Shown here one piece after another: positions 17,289-27,098 of a DNA stretch of 53,158 bases (the stretch's first letter is position 1; the number at the start of each line of letters is the position of its first letter). The stretch is from assembly GCA_024742475.1 (NCBI GenBank), contig JANSYI010000050.1, positions 1 to 53,158 on the forward strand, given 5' to 3'. Source of the stretch: a bacterium. GTDB lineage: Bacteria > Myxococcota_A > Polyangia > Nannocystales > Nannocystaceae. The notes beneath the pieces were generated by a model. It was not told the origin of the DNA and ran no database searches. It saw only the letters and a program-made list of their open reading frames with translations. Made by a program: the position numbers and the translations under genes.

Positions 17289-18008
17289 ATGCCCTTTTCG
17301 ACACCTCGACTTCGCTGGATCTCCCCCCTCCTCCTCGGCGCCGCCTTGCTCGGCCCCGCCACCGCCTGGGCCGGCGACGTGAAGTTCGGCACCGAGCCGC
17401 TCGCCGTCGACGATGGCGGCAACATCACCGCCGAGGGCAAGTCCGCCGCCGTCAACACCATTCCGAGCGAGCCCGGCGAAGAGGTGTGGCCCTTCCACCT
17501 GTGGGCCAAGATCGACAAGGGCGGCCCCGGTCCGCTCTACGTCGAGTTCATCGGCAAGCTGCCCGGCGGCAAGGAGTACGTCACCTACCGCTACGAGCAC
17601 GGAAGCTACGACGGCGAGAAGTTCGTCTCGCTGAGCTTCGACCTCGAGGGCAACCTCGGCTTCAACAAGGGCAAGACCTACAAGGTCAAGGTGCTGCAGG
17701 GGAACACCAAGCCCGGCAAGCCCGACATCATCCTCGCCACGGGCAGCATCACGCTCGAGTACACCGAGCCGCCGGCCGAAGCCGAAGAGGAAGGCGACGA
17801 GGGCGGTGACACCGACGGAGACACGGCCGCGCAGGACGAGCTCGACACGCTTGCCGGTCCCGACGAAGAGGTCGGCGACGCACCGCAGCCCGAGGGCCCC
17901 CCGCCGGTCGCCGAGAAGAAGAAGGGCTGCTCGGTGGGCGGTGACCTCGGCCTCCCCGCGGTCGCGGCCCTGTTCGCCCTCGGCCTCGTACGCCGGCGGA
18001 ACGACTGA
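17289..18008 (+). CDS. Secreted MYXO-CTERM protein
   Basis: 239 residues. A signal peptide (residues 1-28, ending AWA) precedes a beta-rich domain of about 130 residues (LWAKIDKGGPGPLYVEFIG and similar strands), then an acidic linker. The C-terminus shows the tripartite MYXO-CTERM sorting signal: Cys in GCSVGG, a hydrophobic helix and a final RRR. Such proteins are processed by a myxosortase and attached to the cell surface. The mature domain is not one I recognise. Its stop overlaps the next ATG as TGATG (18006-18010), so the thioesterase is translationally coupled. Confidence 0.85.
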   Translation: MPFSTPRLRWISPLLLGAALLGPATAWAGDVKFGTEPLAVDDGGNITAEGKSAAVNTIPSEPGEEVWPFHLWAKIDKGGPGPLYVEFIGKLPGGKEYVTYRYEHGSYDGEKFVSLSFDLEGNLGFNKGKTYKVKVLQGNTKPGKPDIILATGSITLEYTEPPAEAEEEGDEGGDTDGDTAAQDELDTLAGPDEEVGDAPQPEGPPPVAEKKKGCSVGGDLGLPAVAALFALGLVRRRND

Positions 18009-18457
18009 TGCGATTTCACGAGCGCACGCACGGGGTCTACTTCGACGACCTCGATGCGTTCGGCATCCTTCACAACGCCCGCTACCTGCTGCTCTTCGAG
18101 CACGCAATCGGGTCGTTTTGGAGTCACCTGGGCTGGGGCGGACCGCTGAACTTCAACAGCAGCCCCGACCAGTACCACCTCGTCCGCGCCAACCACATCG
18201 AGTACGAGCGGCCCGTCGAGGGCACCGGCGACGTCCGCATCCGCGTGTGGGTCGAAAAGCTCGGTCGCTCCTCGCTGACGTTCGGGCTGAGGGTCATGCC
18301 CCTCGACCAAGACCTCGACCACGCCAACGGCTCGCGCGTCATCGTGCGCGTCCACCCCGACACCAAGCGTCCCGTGCCGTGGAGCGACGACTTCCGCGAG
18401 AAGGTCGGGCCCTATCGTTCCGACCTCGGGGATCCGGGCTCGGCAACGCCGGGGTGA
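18008..18457 (+). CDS. Acyl-CoA thioesterase, 4HBT hotdog family
   Basis: 149-residue cytoplasmic enzyme predicted to hydrolyse an acyl-CoA thioester. The N-terminal LDAFGILHNARYLLLFE is the 4-hydroxybenzoyl-CoA thioesterase signature, with the catalytic-type Asp17 and helix Tyr26. The remaining strands (HIEYERPVEGTGDVRIRVWVEKLGRSSLTFGL) fit one hotdog domain. The family also includes YbgC-like and aromatic acyl-CoA enzymes, so the substrate is open. Coupling (TGATG) to a surface-anchored MYXO-CTERM gene is unusual and has no obvious metabolic meaning. Confidence 0.88.
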   Translation: MRFHERTHGVYFDDLDAFGILHNARYLLLFEHAIGSFWSHLGWGGPLNFNSSPDQYHLVRANHIEYERPVEGTGDVRIRVWVEKLGRSSLTFGLRVMPLDQDLDHANGSRVIVRVHPDTKRPVPWSDDFREKVGPYRSDLGDPGSATPG

Positions 18458-18467
18458 CGAGCGTCCA

Positions 18468-18707
18468 CTAAACCGCGGGCCAGATGCCGAAGACGAACGC
18501 CCCGAGCAGACCGAAGGCAATCGCGCCGACGACCAAGCCTTGAGCCAAGGTTCCTCGGCGCCCCGACCGGGGGGCGTGCATGCGGTGCAAGGGAGGCGAC
18601 GCCTCATGGCGCTGCAGTTCGCTCGGCCGCATCAGGACTTCTTCGGGCCGCGTGAGGCTGCCGAGGTGGCCTCCGGCGTCCGGCGGCGCTGCTTGGACGT
18701 CACTCAC
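18468..18707 (-). CDS. Small membrane protein, function unknown
   Basis: 79 residues from a GTG at 18707. It is mostly polar with Arg/Pro-rich segments, then a single C-terminal transmembrane helix (about residues 55-76, GLVVGAIAFGLLGAFVFG). The opposite-strand reading of this region is only a poor N-terminal extension of the downstream lipoprotein, and I reject it. A tail-anchored small protein is a reasonable reading. The evidence is one clear membrane segment and sensible composition, so this stays tentative. It converges with the thioesterase gene, 10 nt away. Confidence 0.5.
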   Translation of the reverse strand: MSDVQAAPPDAGGHLGSLTRPEEVLMRPSELQRHEASPPLHRMHAPRSGRRGTLAQGLVVGAIAFGLLGAFVFGIWPAV

Positions 18708-18812
18708 GAGGGCGTCCTACAGCATCCCCCGGGCTTCGCAATCGATACGCCCCTGTGCGCTCGAACACGAGCACTGAGGCGATCGTCGCGCTCGCGCGTT
18801 GTGCAGGCCGAA

Positions 18813-19223
18813 GTGACCGACCACAAGACCTCGACCCTCCTCTCGTTCCTGGTCCTCGGGCTGCTCGCCGTCTCCGCGTGTGACGATGGCGGCAAGAAGG
18901 ACGCTGCGTCCGACAACGCGGCCGCGGATGCCGGACCCGCTGCTGCTGCGGGCGCCGTGACGGTCGAGCGACTCGACGCGTTCGAGAACGACCTCGTCAA
19001 CCAGAACGCCGCGAACTTCCCCGCGGCCGTCAAGGCCGCCGAGGCTCAGCTCGGCAAGGTGAACGAGGTCGACGGCAACGAGTACTGGTGGGCCGCGGTC
19101 AAGGGCGAGGACTGCCACGCCTATCTGCTCGTCAGCAACGGCGACGGGATGATGGCGCGCTCCCAGGGGCCCTACAAAGTGGCCGACGACGAGAAGGAGA
19201 AGTGCAAGTCCATCGCGGGCTGA
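18813..19223 (+). CDS. Small lipoprotein, function unknown
   Basis: 136 residues from a GTG at 18813 that opens a typical lipoprotein signal peptide (LLAVSAC, Cys23), then an Ala/Asp linker. The mature part (about 85 residues) has an Asn/Ala-rich helix and a compact end with EYWWAAVKGEDCHAYLLVSNGDG. Two Cys (in EDCHAY and EKCKSI) could pair. A GTG at 18801 is an alternative start; a much longer in-frame extension to 18540 is unlikely because it puts the signal in the middle of the protein. Confidence 0.72.
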   Translation: MTDHKTSTLLSFLVLGLLAVSACDDGGKKDAASDNAAADAGPAAAAGAVTVERLDAFENDLVNQNAANFPAAVKAAEAQLGKVNEVDGNEYWWAAVKGEDCHAYLLVSNGDGMMARSQGPYKVADDEKEKCKSIAG

Positions 19224-19251
19224 TCGACGGTGCTCGCCGCCACGGCGACAC

Positions 19252-20670
19252 TCAGCGCCGTCGAAACGTCAGCGGCACCGTCACGTGCGACGTGGCGCGC
19301 CGGGTGACTTCGCCGAACCGCCACGACTTGGCTTCGGCGGTCATACACTCGCCGACCGCCGGGCGGCTGATTCGCGACACCCTCGCGCCGACGACGTCTC
19401 CAGAGGCGTCGATGTCGAGTTCCACGGTGGCCCGCGACCCGAGCTCCGGGTCGCGCTCGAAGCCGTCTTCGTAGCAGCGACGCAGCGCCGCGGCGTGGCG
19501 CAAGACCACGCCCCGAACGGCATCGCGGGCGCGTGGACCCCGAACCCGCGCAGCACCGGCCCGAACGATGACGCGGGTCGGGTCTCGCTCCCCCACGTCT
19601 TCGGCAGCGTCGTCGGGTTCGGTGCTCGCCAGGTCGTCGGCCGAACCGGGTCCTCCGCCGCGGCCCTTGCCGATGAGGTCGAGCCCCGCGATCGAACGCG
19701 TGGTCGGGTCGAGCGCCTTTTGGGCCTCCCACATCGCCCGGTCGTCGGCGTCGGGGGAGAAGGCGCTCGCGTACGCGTTGTCGACCAGGGGGCGCGTGTC
19801 GACGAACGCCAGCGCCCCCGCACGCCGCGCTCGCTCGATGGGTCCGTCGCCGCGCGCCATGAGGTCGGCGGCGGCCCGCATGTCGGACCGAGCGAACGCA
19901 CCGTGACCACGAATCGGTCTCGCCGCGCCTCGGCGTCGATCCGGGCGCTCAGTCCCGATGGTGGGATCGGGGTCCGCAGCGGGCCCGAGCTCCGCGACCG
20001 GCTCGGGGCGAGCGGGCGGGGTCGGGGTCGAGCGCTCGGGTCGAGGCGAGTCCTCGACGTATCGCGTTGGACGCGACCGCTTGGGCTTCGGCGCGGCATC
20101 GGCGGCCCGGACGTATCCGACGAACCTGTTGGTGCGCGCGTGCTGCTCGAGATCGAGGTGCGCAGCGGCTGGTGCCGCGAAATGAGCGAGCACCAGCAGC
20201 GAGGTCAACACCACGAACGTCGCCGCGCAGATCGACCAAAACGGCGCGTCGACCTCGGGGCGCCACGTCGGGGCCTCGACTGACTCGACCGCGCAGAGGT
20301 GAAACGTCAGCTCGCCGTGCCGAATGACGCAGCGCGCCCCCGCGGGCAGCGTGGTCCCGTGCGCTCCGTCTTCGGCCACGGTCCACCCCGCCGCCATCCA
20401 GTCTTCGAGCGAGTCGCGCCGGCCCTCGGCGACGATCTCCCCGCGCATGCTCGGCACGAAACGAACCCAGCACGCACCGCTGGGCAGGATCCGCGCGAGC
20501 TCGAAGCCCTCGGGCGTCAACGAGTCGACCGGCGGTGCAGCGAAGCTCGCCCCCTGGCCCTCCCCCACCGTGTAGCGCCCTGTGCCCCGCCCAGCACGAA
20601 GGTGCGCCACGTCGAGGACCGTGCCCTTGTAGGACGCGACGACCTGAAGCGATGCGTTCGAGCGAGACAT
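19252..20670 (-). CDS. AgmX/PglI C-terminal-domain protein (no FHA domain)
   Basis: 472 residues. The N-terminal half (1-190) parallels residues of the neighbouring FHA protein: GTVLDVAHL, GRYTVGEGQGASFA and an LPAGARCVIRHGELTFHL strand block. One transmembrane helix (about residues 175-200, ATFVVLTSLLVLAHF) follows, then a Pro/Arg-rich linker. The C-terminal 100 residues form the AgmX/PglI-type tail (VVLRHAAALRRCYEDGFERDPEL and VGECMTAEAKSWRF), related to TonB C-terminal domains and seen in myxobacterial gliding-motility and secretion proteins. It lies 129 bp downstream of its FHA-bearing paralogue on the same strand. The ATG at 20670 is chosen because an upstream extension would be Arg/Ala junk. 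Confidence 0.83.
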   Translation of the reverse strand: MSRSNASLQVVASYKGTVLDVAHLRAGRGTGRYTVGEGQGASFAAPPVDSLTPEGFELARILPSGACWVRFVPSMRGEIVAEGRRDSLEDWMAAGWTVAEDGAHGTTLPAGARCVIRHGELTFHLCAVESVEAPTWRPEVDAPFWSICAATFVVLTSLLVLAHFAAPAAAHLDLEQHARTNRFVGYVRAADAAPKPKRSRPTRYVEDSPRPERSTPTPPARPEPVAELGPAADPDPTIGTERPDRRRGAARPIRGHGAFARSDMRAAADLMARGDGPIERARRAGALAFVDTRPLVDNAYASAFSPDADDRAMWEAQKALDPTTRSIAGLDLIGKGRGGGPGSADDLASTEPDDAAEDVGERDPTRVIVRAGAARVRGPRARDAVRGVVLRHAAALRRCYEDGFERDPELGSRATVELDIDASGDVVGARVSRISRPAVGECMTAEAKSWRFGEVTRRATSHVTVPLTFRRR

Positions 20671-20799
20671 GAGCGGCGCCACCTGCCCGGTTAGTGCGCG
20701 CCGCGAAACCAAAGGTTCTGCCCGGGCGCAGCGCGAAGCTGCGGGCCCGGGCAACGGCGGACGGCTCGAAAGGTTCCCGAGTCTTCCGATTCGGCCGAT

Positions 20800-22842
20800 T
20801 CAGCTCGCGTTGAGCATGAACGGGTAGGTGACCATCACCGTGGCGCCGCCGTCGGGTTTTGGGAACTTCCAGCGCTTGACCGCCTTGGCGATGCAGTTGC
20901 CGACGTTCTTGTCCTTGAGGGTGGTCGAGCTGACCACCGACAGCGGGACCTTTCCGGTGCTGCCGATCGTGAACTGAATCGCGACGCGCCCCTTGAGCGT
21001 GGGGTCTCGGACCAGGCCCTGGTTGTAGCAGTGCGTGACCTGGTTGATGTGGCTGCGGACGACCCGGCGAATGATGTCCTTGTCGAGCGCGCCACGGACG
21101 GTCGCCTTGCCGATGCGCGGGCGGGGCTTCTTCGTTCCACGTCCCTTGAAACGCGCGCCCGCACCACCGCCGCGGCTGTAGCCCATGCCGCCGCAGTCGC
21201 CACCGTCGCAGCTTCCCTTGGACCCCATGAGCCCCACGGCGCCCAAGCCCAGCAGTCCATCGGCTTGGCCGCCGCCGCCCCGTCCCGTGCCGGCCAGGCC
21301 CAGGCCCGCCGCGCCGACGCTCTCGCCGATGTCGGTACCCACCATGTTGCCCCACAGGTCCTCGTCGTCGGTGCCGACCGCAAACACCCCACCGTTGGGG
21401 CTCGCGAGGAAGTGGCCGCTGTCCTGCTGAATCATACCCAGGATTCCCTGCTGCCGGGCGTCGACGTCGGCCGAGAACGTGCGCGACATCGTGGGCACCG
21501 CGTCCTTGGGTCCTCGCATCGCGTAGCGCCGCGGCTGCGCGTTCTTGGAGTCGGGCTTGCCCATCTTGCCTTCGGTGCCCGGCGCTCGCTTGCCAGGCTT
21601 GCCAGGCTCGCTCTTCTCCTTGCCGTCGACGTACTCCTCTTCGTCGGGCTCCTCCTCCTCTTCGAGGTTGGGCTGGTGGATGTAGCCGACGTACCGGTTG
21701 TCTGCTTGCGCGTCGTCGAGCGCGTAGTCCCCCTCGGGCGGCATCGCGAGCTGGGCGAGCCCGAGCAGCGTGCCGAGCCCCACCAACGCCGCGGCGTTGT
21801 ACAGCCAAAACGGCTTGTCTGCGTCACCGCGCCCCGCGACGACCTTGCCAGGCTTGACCGCGTTGACGTGGAAGGTGATGTCGCCGTGCTGCAGTCGGCA
21901 GCGAGCGCCCGAGGGCAGCGGGAAGGCGAAGGCAGCGCCCTGCGCGACCGCCTGGCCCGACTCGACGAGCTGCTCGAGGGAGTAGCGATGGCCTTGCACC
22001 GTGACGTGGCCCTGCATGCCCCCCGTGAACCGGACGCTCGTGTCGCCCGAATCGTTGGACGAGACCAGCGGGAAGCCGGCGGGGTCGGGCAGCGCCGCCG
22101 TCGTCGTCGCGAACGACACCGCGTCGCCCTCGCCGATCGTGTAGCGCGAGGGGTCGCGGTCCCGCATGCGCACGAGCCCCATCCCCAGCGGGACGAGCCC
22201 CAACATGCCCAGCGCCACGCCGAAGCCGGACCAGGCCGATCCGGGCGCCGCGGGAGCCGGACGCCCGGTCGCCGCAGCGTCGGCCGCCGCGACCTCGTGC
22301 GCCGCCCAGGCCTCGGCCTGAAGCACCGTCTGCGACGCCACGTAGGTGACGCCGCCCAGCAGCATCGCGCCGCCCAGGGCGAGGAACCCGTAGGCCATCG
22401 TGCGGTCGACCTTCTTGCCCACGTGCTGCACGTCGAGCACCGTGTCGCCGTAGACCGCCATCACCTCGGCGATGTCCGGCTCGTCCACCTTTTCGAACGC
22501 CTCCGCGGGCGGGACCGCGGCGGGCCGGCTCGCTACGGCCACGGGCGCGGGGGTGAGGCGAATCTGGTACGCCCCGAAGTCCAGGGCGTCGCCCAGCTTC
22601 ACCGCGGCGCTCTTGTGCACCCGCTGCCCGTTGATGCTCGACCCGATTGCGCTGCCGAGATCGACGAGGCGGAGGTTGTCACCCTGCACCTCGAGCACCG
22701 CGTGCATGCGAGCGACGGACTCGTCGTCGATGCACAGGTGCGAAGACGGCAGGCGGCCGATCTTGATCACGTCTTGGGTCAGCGTCGTGGTGTCGACGAG
22801 CTGCTCGTCGCGCCACACTTCGAATCGAATGGCTCGGGACAT
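20800..22842 (-). CDS. FHA-domain protein with AgmX/PglI-type tail
   Basis: 680 residues. An FHA domain (about 1-95) has the phosphothreonine-binding pattern IGRLPSSHL, ARMHAVLEV and INGQRVH. Two or three hydrophobic segments (about 165-190, 215-240 and 355-375) make the centre membrane-embedded. A Glu/Lys/Gly-rich linker leads to a Gly-rich region with repeated GGGAG-type runs. The last 110 residues are the TonB-like AgmX/PglI tail (VVRSHINQVTHCYNQGL, VGNCIAKAVKRWKFPKP). FHA domains read Ser/Thr kinase signals, which suits a myxobacterium, so kinase-controlled assembly at the envelope is plausible. The ATG at 22842 starts the FHA strand directly. It is probably co-transcribed with the 19252-20670 gene. 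Confidence 0.87.
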   Translation of the reverse strand: MSRAIRFEVWRDEQLVDTTTLTQDVIKIGRLPSSHLCIDDESVARMHAVLEVQGDNLRLVDLGSAIGSSINGQRVHKSAAVKLGDALDFGAYQIRLTPAPVAVASRPAAVPPAEAFEKVDEPDIAEVMAVYGDTVLDVQHVGKKVDRTMAYGFLALGGAMLLGGVTYVASQTVLQAEAWAAHEVAAADAAATGRPAPAAPGSAWSGFGVALGMLGLVPLGMGLVRMRDRDPSRYTIGEGDAVSFATTTAALPDPAGFPLVSSNDSGDTSVRFTGGMQGHVTVQGHRYSLEQLVESGQAVAQGAAFAFPLPSGARCRLQHGDITFHVNAVKPGKVVAGRGDADKPFWLYNAAALVGLGTLLGLAQLAMPPEGDYALDDAQADNRYVGYIHQPNLEEEEEPDEEEYVDGKEKSEPGKPGKRAPGTEGKMGKPDSKNAQPRRYAMRGPKDAVPTMSRTFSADVDARQQGILGMIQQDSGHFLASPNGGVFAVGTDDEDLWGNMVGTDIGESVGAAGLGLAGTGRGGGGQADGLLGLGAVGLMGSKGSCDGGDCGGMGYSRGGGAGARFKGRGTKKPRPRIGKATVRGALDKDIIRRVVRSHINQVTHCYNQGLVRDPTLKGRVAIQFTIGSTGKVPLSVVSSTTLKDKNVGNCIAKAVKRWKFPKPDGGATVMVTYPFMLNAS

Positions 22843-23018
22843 GGGTTCCTCTGGCCGCTGCGGCGCCGGCCCCCGGTGCGGACGGTCCCCAAACATCTCC
22901 ACTCCACGTGAAGCTCCGGGTGAGCGTCCCGCCGGGCGGGCGGACTCCTGCGGTCTCGTGAGGGTTTGACAGCCCGGCCTACGGAAGGTTCCCCGCGGGG
23001 CGATTTCTTTCTCGTGGA
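22843..23018. promoter_or_regulatory. Divergent promoter region between FHA gene and transporter gene
   Basis: A 176-bp spacer with no gene. A TTGACA at 22966-22971 on the plus strand resembles a -35 box for the transporter gene, but I find no good -10 box 17 nt away, so the call is weak. A nearly identical 11-base string, TGACAGCCCGG, also lies upstream of the kinase gene around 42636-42647. Confidence 0.35.
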
Positions 23019-24529
23019 ATGGCCGCCTATACTCCGGGCGTTTTGGCGGAACCCCGATTCAAATCCCGGTGGGGCCTGATCCTCAGCGTCTTGGGAATCG
23101 CGGTCGGCACCGGCAACATCTGGCGGTTCCCGCGGATCGCCGCGCAAAACGGTGGAGACACGGGCGCCGGCGCGTTCTTGGTGGCGTGGATCGTGTTCCT
23201 CTTCGTCTGGAGCGTGCCGCTGATCATCGCCGAGTACGCACTGGGCCGCGCCGCTCGCAAGGGCGTGGTGGGCACCTTCGTGCACCACGGCGGCAGCAAG
23301 CGGGCGTGGATGGGCGGCTTCGTGGCCCTGACCGCGACGGCGATCATGTTCTACTACTCCGTCGTCGCCGGCTGGTGCGTCCACTACCTGGGGGCCTCGC
23401 TGCTGCACGACCTCCCCACCACGACCGAGGCGTCGACCAAGGTGTGGGAGAGCTTCCAGACCAGCGGACTGCCGCTCCTCTTTCACGGCCTCGCCATGCT
23501 GGCCAGCGTGCTGGTGGTGCGGCGGGGCGTGACCTCCATCGAGAAGCTCAACCGCATCCTGGTGCCGACCCTGCTGGGCGTCGTCGTGCTGTGCATGCTG
23601 CGGACGCTGCTCCTCCCGGGCTCGTTCGCCGGCATCGCCTACCTGTTCACGCCGCAGTGGAGCCAGCTCGGGCAAGCCAACGTGTGGCTCGAGGCGCTCA
23701 CCCAAAACGCGTGGGACACGGGCGCTGGCTGGGGCCTCATCCTCAGCTACGCGGCCTACATGAGCGCGCGCCACAGCGTGGTGAAGAACGCACTCATCAC
23801 CGGCCTGACCAACAACGTCGTCTCCCTCATCGCCGCGATCACGGTCTTCGGCACCGTCTTCTCCGTGCTGGGCGCCGAGATGAGCCGCCCGGAGATCTTG
23901 GCGGTCATGAAGGACAGCGGCCCCGCCTCCACCGGGCTCACCTTCATCTGGATGCCCCAGCTGTTCGCACGCATGGCCCTGGGCAAGCCCCTGTCGGTGC
24001 TCTTCTTCCTGGGGCTGTCGTTCGCGGCGCTCTCGTCTCTGCTCTCGATGGTCGAGCTGGCGGCACGGACCTTGGTCGACCACGGCATCGAGCGAGGGCG
24101 CGCGGTGGTCATCACGGGACTCGTCGGCTTCCTGCTCGGCGTGCCCTCCGCCCTCGATCTCGACATCCTGGGCAACCAAGACTTCGTATGGGGCGTCGCG
24201 CTGATGATCTCGGGCCTCTTCGTCGCCCTGCTGGCCCGGGACGCCGGGCTCGAGACGATTCGGCAGCGCCTCGCCGCGCGCGACGGCGAGTGGGACCCAG
24301 GCCGCGCGTGGGTCTTCATCCTGAAGTACGCGGTGCCCACCCTCGCGGTGGTGCTGTTGGCGTGGTGGCTCTACCTCTCCGCCACCGCCTACGCCCCCGA
24401 CACGTGGTGGAATCCGCTCGACACCTACTCGGTGGCCACGTGCGTCATGCAGTGGGGCGTTGCGATCGGAGTTCTGGTGGCGGTGGGCCGCAAGCTCGCC
24501 GCGCCGCTGCAATCCGGTGAAGACGACGC

Positions 24530-24533
<4 letters not shown>
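23019..24533 (+). CDS. Sodium-dependent amino acid/neurotransmitter-type transporter (NSS/SLC6 family)
   Basis: 504-residue inner-membrane transporter, about twelve helices. It shows the NSS hallmark in helix 1 (GLILSVLGIAVGTGNIWRFPRIAAQNGG), where the unwound GxGNxWRFP segment binds substrate and sodium, and other family blocks (WSVPLIIAEYALGR, WDTGAGWGLILSYAAYMS, FLGLSFAALSSLLSMVE). Prokaryotic members such as LeuT and MhsT carry hydrophobic amino acids with Na+. The last helix pair is followed by a short tail. The 3' end overlaps the next start by ATGA. The ATG at 23019 is accepted; a TTG at 23043 is a possible alternative. Confidence 0.92.
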
Positions 24534-25558
<1,025 letters not shown>

Positions 25559-25634
25559 TTTCGCCTCGAGAAACGCGGGCAATCCCAGACACTTACGAAA
25601 AACACCCGCACTGCGTTAGCCTCGACGCACGACC

Positions 25635-26234
25635 GTGACCCGGGGCGGACAACAACCTCCTGTGACGTCCCGTGCGGTCAGCGCTGCCAGCGGCATCACG
25701 GAGGGGACCTCGAGTGGGCTCGATCTCGCAACGATCTACGACCGACACGCGAACTTCGTGTGGAGGGTCGCCAAACGGCTCGGTGTCCCCGAGGGCTCGC
25801 TCGACGACGTCATGCACGACGTCTTCGTCATCGTGCATCGCCGGCTGGACGACTACGACGGCCGCGCCGCGCTCACCTCCTGGCTGTATGGCATCACCCG
25901 CGGCGTCGCCAGCAATCACCGCCGCGGTCGCGCCCGCGAAGCAAGTCGCATCGAGCGCGCGCAGCCCAAGCCTCAGACGCTGCCACCCACCGACGACGCC
26001 GCGCAGCGACGCGAGGCCGCAGCGTTCGTGCGCCGCTTCATGGCCGAGCTCGACCCCTCCAAGCGCGAGATCTTCGCGATGGTCGACGTGGAGGGCCTGT
26101 CGGTGAAGGACGCGGCGGCACTGGCCAAGGTCAACGTCAACACCGCGCATGCACGGCTGCGCGCAGCCCGAGTCGCCTTCAAGCGCGCCTCGGCCGAGTT
26201 TCGCCGCGACCAACCCACGAGCGAGACCGCATGA
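25635..26234 (+). CDS. ECF-type RNA polymerase sigma factor
   Basis: 199-residue sigma-70-family protein. Region 2 (about 28-95) has the YDRHANFVWRVAKRLG and DDVMHDVFVIVHRRLDDYDG blocks and ends in SWLYGITRGVASNHRR. A basic linker follows. Region 4 (about 135-185) reads FMAELDPSKREIFAMVDVEGLSVKDAAALAKVNVNTAHARLRAAR, a clear helix-turn-helix. There is no region 1 or 3, so it is an ECF sigma. The start is GTG at 25635; a GTG at 25662 is possible. It overlaps the next gene by ATGA, the usual layout for an ECF sigma factor and its membrane partner. Confidence 0.9.
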   Translation: MTRGGQQPPVTSRAVSAASGITEGTSSGLDLATIYDRHANFVWRVAKRLGVPEGSLDDVMHDVFVIVHRRLDDYDGRAALTSWLYGITRGVASNHRRGRAREASRIERAQPKPQTLPPTDDAAQRREAAAFVRRFMAELDPSKREIFAMVDVEGLSVKDAAALAKVNVNTAHARLRAARVAFKRASAEFRRDQPTSETA

Positions 26235-27007
26235 GCGAGCACGACGAACTTCCTGTGCTCGACCAGAGCGACCTCGCGATGCTGGCAGCGTTTCGGGCAG
26301 AGGAGGATCCGCCGCCCGCGGCGGTCCAGAGCGTGCGCGCGCGTCTGCTCGAGACCACGGCCGTCGCGCCGCCAACCGGATCCATCATCAAGGGGCCCTG
26401 GGCGCTGGGAGCCGGCGTCGCGGTCATCGCCGCGGCCGCGGCCGCCGTGCTCGCGCTGGGCGTTGGAGGCGCAGAGGCGACCGCGGTGAGCCAGCGCGAC
26501 GCCCATCAGGCGGTGGACACCCCACAGACCACCCAAGACGACGCGCGGGCGATCGCGAAGACACCGCCGGCGCCGGCGCGCCTCCGAGCGAAGCCGCCCG
26601 AGCCCGTGCCGACGTCCGAGCCCGCGCCGGTGTCGACCGCGACCCCCGTCGAGCCCACGCCGCCCCAGCTCCCCGCAAAGCGGCGACGTGCAGCAGCCCC
26701 TCCCCCACCCGCCGATGCTCAACTCGAGCCGGCCTCATCCCTCGCCGCCGAGACCCGCATGCTCGACCGCGCACGCAAAGCCGTCGCGCGCAAGCGTCCC
26801 GCAGAGGCGCTGTCCATCCTCGACGAGGCCGCGTCGAGGTTTCCCGGCGGAGTGCTGGTCCAAGAACGCGCGGCGCTCCGCGTGGTCGCGCTGTGCGACG
26901 CGGGCCGCACCGAGGCGGGTCGCAAAGCCGCGGCCTCGTTCGTCACATCGCACCCGCGCTCCGCACTCCGCACGCGAGTGCAGAGCGCGTGTCCCGACGC
27001 GCCATAG
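26231..27007 (+). CDS. Single-pass TPR-like protein, probable regulator of the adjacent ECF sigma
   Basis: 258 residues. A short cytoplasmic N-terminus (1-55) is followed by one membrane helix (about 58-82), a long Pro/Ala-rich linker (85-165) and a periplasmic helical part with LDRARKAVARKRPAEALSILDEAASRF, which reads as a TPR/TolA-type repeat. ATGA overlap with the ECF sigma gene implies a role as its anti-sigma or sensor, but no classical zinc-binding anti-sigma motif (HxxxCxxC) is seen. The 3' end coincides with a terminator stem. Confidence 0.75.
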   Translation: MSEHDELPVLDQSDLAMLAAFRAEEDPPPAAVQSVRARLLETTAVAPPTGSIIKGPWALGAGVAVIAAAAAAVLALGVGGAEATAVSQRDAHQAVDTPQTTQDDARAIAKTPPAPARLRAKPPEPVPTSEPAPVSTATPVEPTPPQLPAKRRRAAAPPPPADAQLEPASSLAAETRMLDRARKAVARKRPAEALSILDEAASRFPGGVLVQERAALRVVALCDAGRTEAGRKAAASFVTSHPRSALRTRVQSACPDAP

Positions 27008-27016
27008 TTTTTTTTT
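26985..27016 (+). terminator. Rho-independent terminator, stem inside the 3' end of the TPR-like gene
   Basis: GCGCGT (26985-26990), loop GTCCCG, ACGCGC (26997-27002), then 5 nt including the TAG stop, then nine T (27008-27016). The 6-bp stem is all GC/GU-free and is followed by a clean T-tract. It would end the ECF sigma operon. Confidence 0.7.
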
Positions 27017-27098
27017 CCGCCGGCGTCACGACGAGGGCGCGCGGCGGACCACTACCCATTGCCGCCACGATGGCGCGCCCTAACGAGCGAGACTTTCA

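Noticed and set aside
18540..18812. N-terminal extension of the 18813 lipoprotein gene
   Set aside because: It would put the signal peptide about 90 residues inside the protein. The GTG at 18813 opens a proper lipoprotein signal.
21031..22911. Long plus-strand frame (626 codons) opposite the FHA protein gene
   Set aside because: Composition is that of an antisense shadow; the minus-strand frame has FHA and AgmX/PglI motifs.
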